In this document: positions 63,789-64,000 of the stretch, piece after piece | Layout of the letters: every line of letters begins with the position of its first letter | How positions within the stretch are numbered: position 1 is the first letter of the stretch | Assembly (NCBI RefSeq): GCF_003331055.1 | Contig: NZ_PUQD01000011.1 | Location: 1 to 64,000, forward strand | Source: Pseudomonas sp. AFG_SD02_1510_Pfu_092 | Lineage (GTDB): Bacteria > Pseudomonadota > Gammaproteobacteria > Pseudomonadales > Pseudomonadaceae | DNA length: 64,000 bases | Direction of reading: 5' to 3' | Notes under the pieces: model-generated | The model's database searches: none | What the model was told of the DNA's origin: nothing | What the model saw: the letters and a program-made list of their open reading frames with translations, nothing else | Position numbers and translations under genes: made by a program

Positions 63789-64000
63789 GATAGTTCCTTG
63801 GTAAGTCGGGTTGGGCCTCCACGTATCCCAATGACCAACCCGCGAATTCTGCAACTCGGGGCACCCAGGTCATCGTGTCGACACGTGTGTGGGTTTAAGT
63901 GCTGACGGGGTCGTCCCCGAAAGCGGCGCATTTTATACCACAGACTGCGGCCGAACGGAACCCGCGTACTGTTGCGTCCGTCAGCGGCTTTTGCAGCACC
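63789..64000 (-). promoter_or_regulatory. rpsB promoter and leader
   Basis: A TATAAAA -10 element (63931-63937) is followed on the minus strand by the GC-rich discriminator TGCGCCGC, the pattern of stringently controlled ribosomal promoters. The leader of about 130 bases begins with a GGGGACGACCCC hairpin and could hold the S2 autoregulatory site. Nothing else is seen to the window end. Confidence 0.6.

Overview
This window is a chromosomal segment of a Pseudomonas, most likely of the P. putida group. The gene order matches the Pseudomonas core genome: erdR-dgkA, recX-recA-cinA, mutS-fdxA-rsmZ-rpoS-nlpD-pcm-surE-truD-ispF, and the long run ispD-ftsB-eno-kdsA-pyrG-tilS-accA-dnaE-rnhB-lpxB-lpxA-fabZ-lpxD-ompH-bamA-rseP-dxr-cdsA-uppS-frr-pyrH-tsf-rpsB. 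The finR/fprA pair and the P. putida-type REP elements agree with this. The DNA is GC-rich, except for the distal part of one phage tail fibre gene and a few regulatory gaps.

Layout: (1) 1-125 is homopolymeric C/G sequence, almost certainly a contig-end artefact. (2) 150-11.3 kb holds DNA and tRNA maintenance genes (Tag-like glycosylase, ttcA, DTW protein), SprT, the divergent fprA/finR pair, dgkA, erdR, a PA3611-like exported protein, a LOG-family protein, and recX-recA-cinA with a LexA box. (3) 11.4-25.5 kb, between cinA and mutS, is a complete R-type (P2-like contractile) tailocin: LexA-like repressor, holin, baseplate V-W-J-I, fibre, sheath, tube, E/E', tape measure, U, X, D, GH19 lysozyme and nested Rz/Rz1 spanins. 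No integrase, terminase, portal or capsid gene is present. (4) 25.6-34.3 kb holds mutS, fdxA, the sRNA gene rsmZ with a GacA box, rpoS, nlpD and the pcm-surE-truD-ispF overlap cluster. (5) 34.5-37.5 kb is a glutathione-dependent formaldehyde detoxification pair (frmA, fghA) with a divergent LysR gene. (6) 37.6-64 kb is a dense minus-strand block for isoprenoid precursors, division, glycolysis, Kdo, CTP, fatty acid, lipid A, outer-membrane assembly and translation.

The least ordinary part is the tailocin. The tail assembly gene E ends in CTT TGA C, the exact slip site of the prfB +1 frameshift, and a +1 shift there enters a 37-codon E' frame ending in DMVWWLAP. Intrinsic-terminator-like hairpins occur at four places after the operon promoter: the leader, V/W, fibre/sheath, and inside the start of the lysozyme gene. 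This suggests antitermination or segmental expression. The repressor and structural promoters share clusters of TGCAT/ATGCA operator-like words, the repressor mRNA looks leaderless, and the operator cluster extends towards the mutS promoter. The fibre carries three copies of a tail-fibre repeat and an AT-rich receptor-binding end, and no chaperone gene follows it.

Starts were chosen by ribosome-binding sites, family length and overlaps. Functions are inferred from recognised family motifs; no database search was possible.
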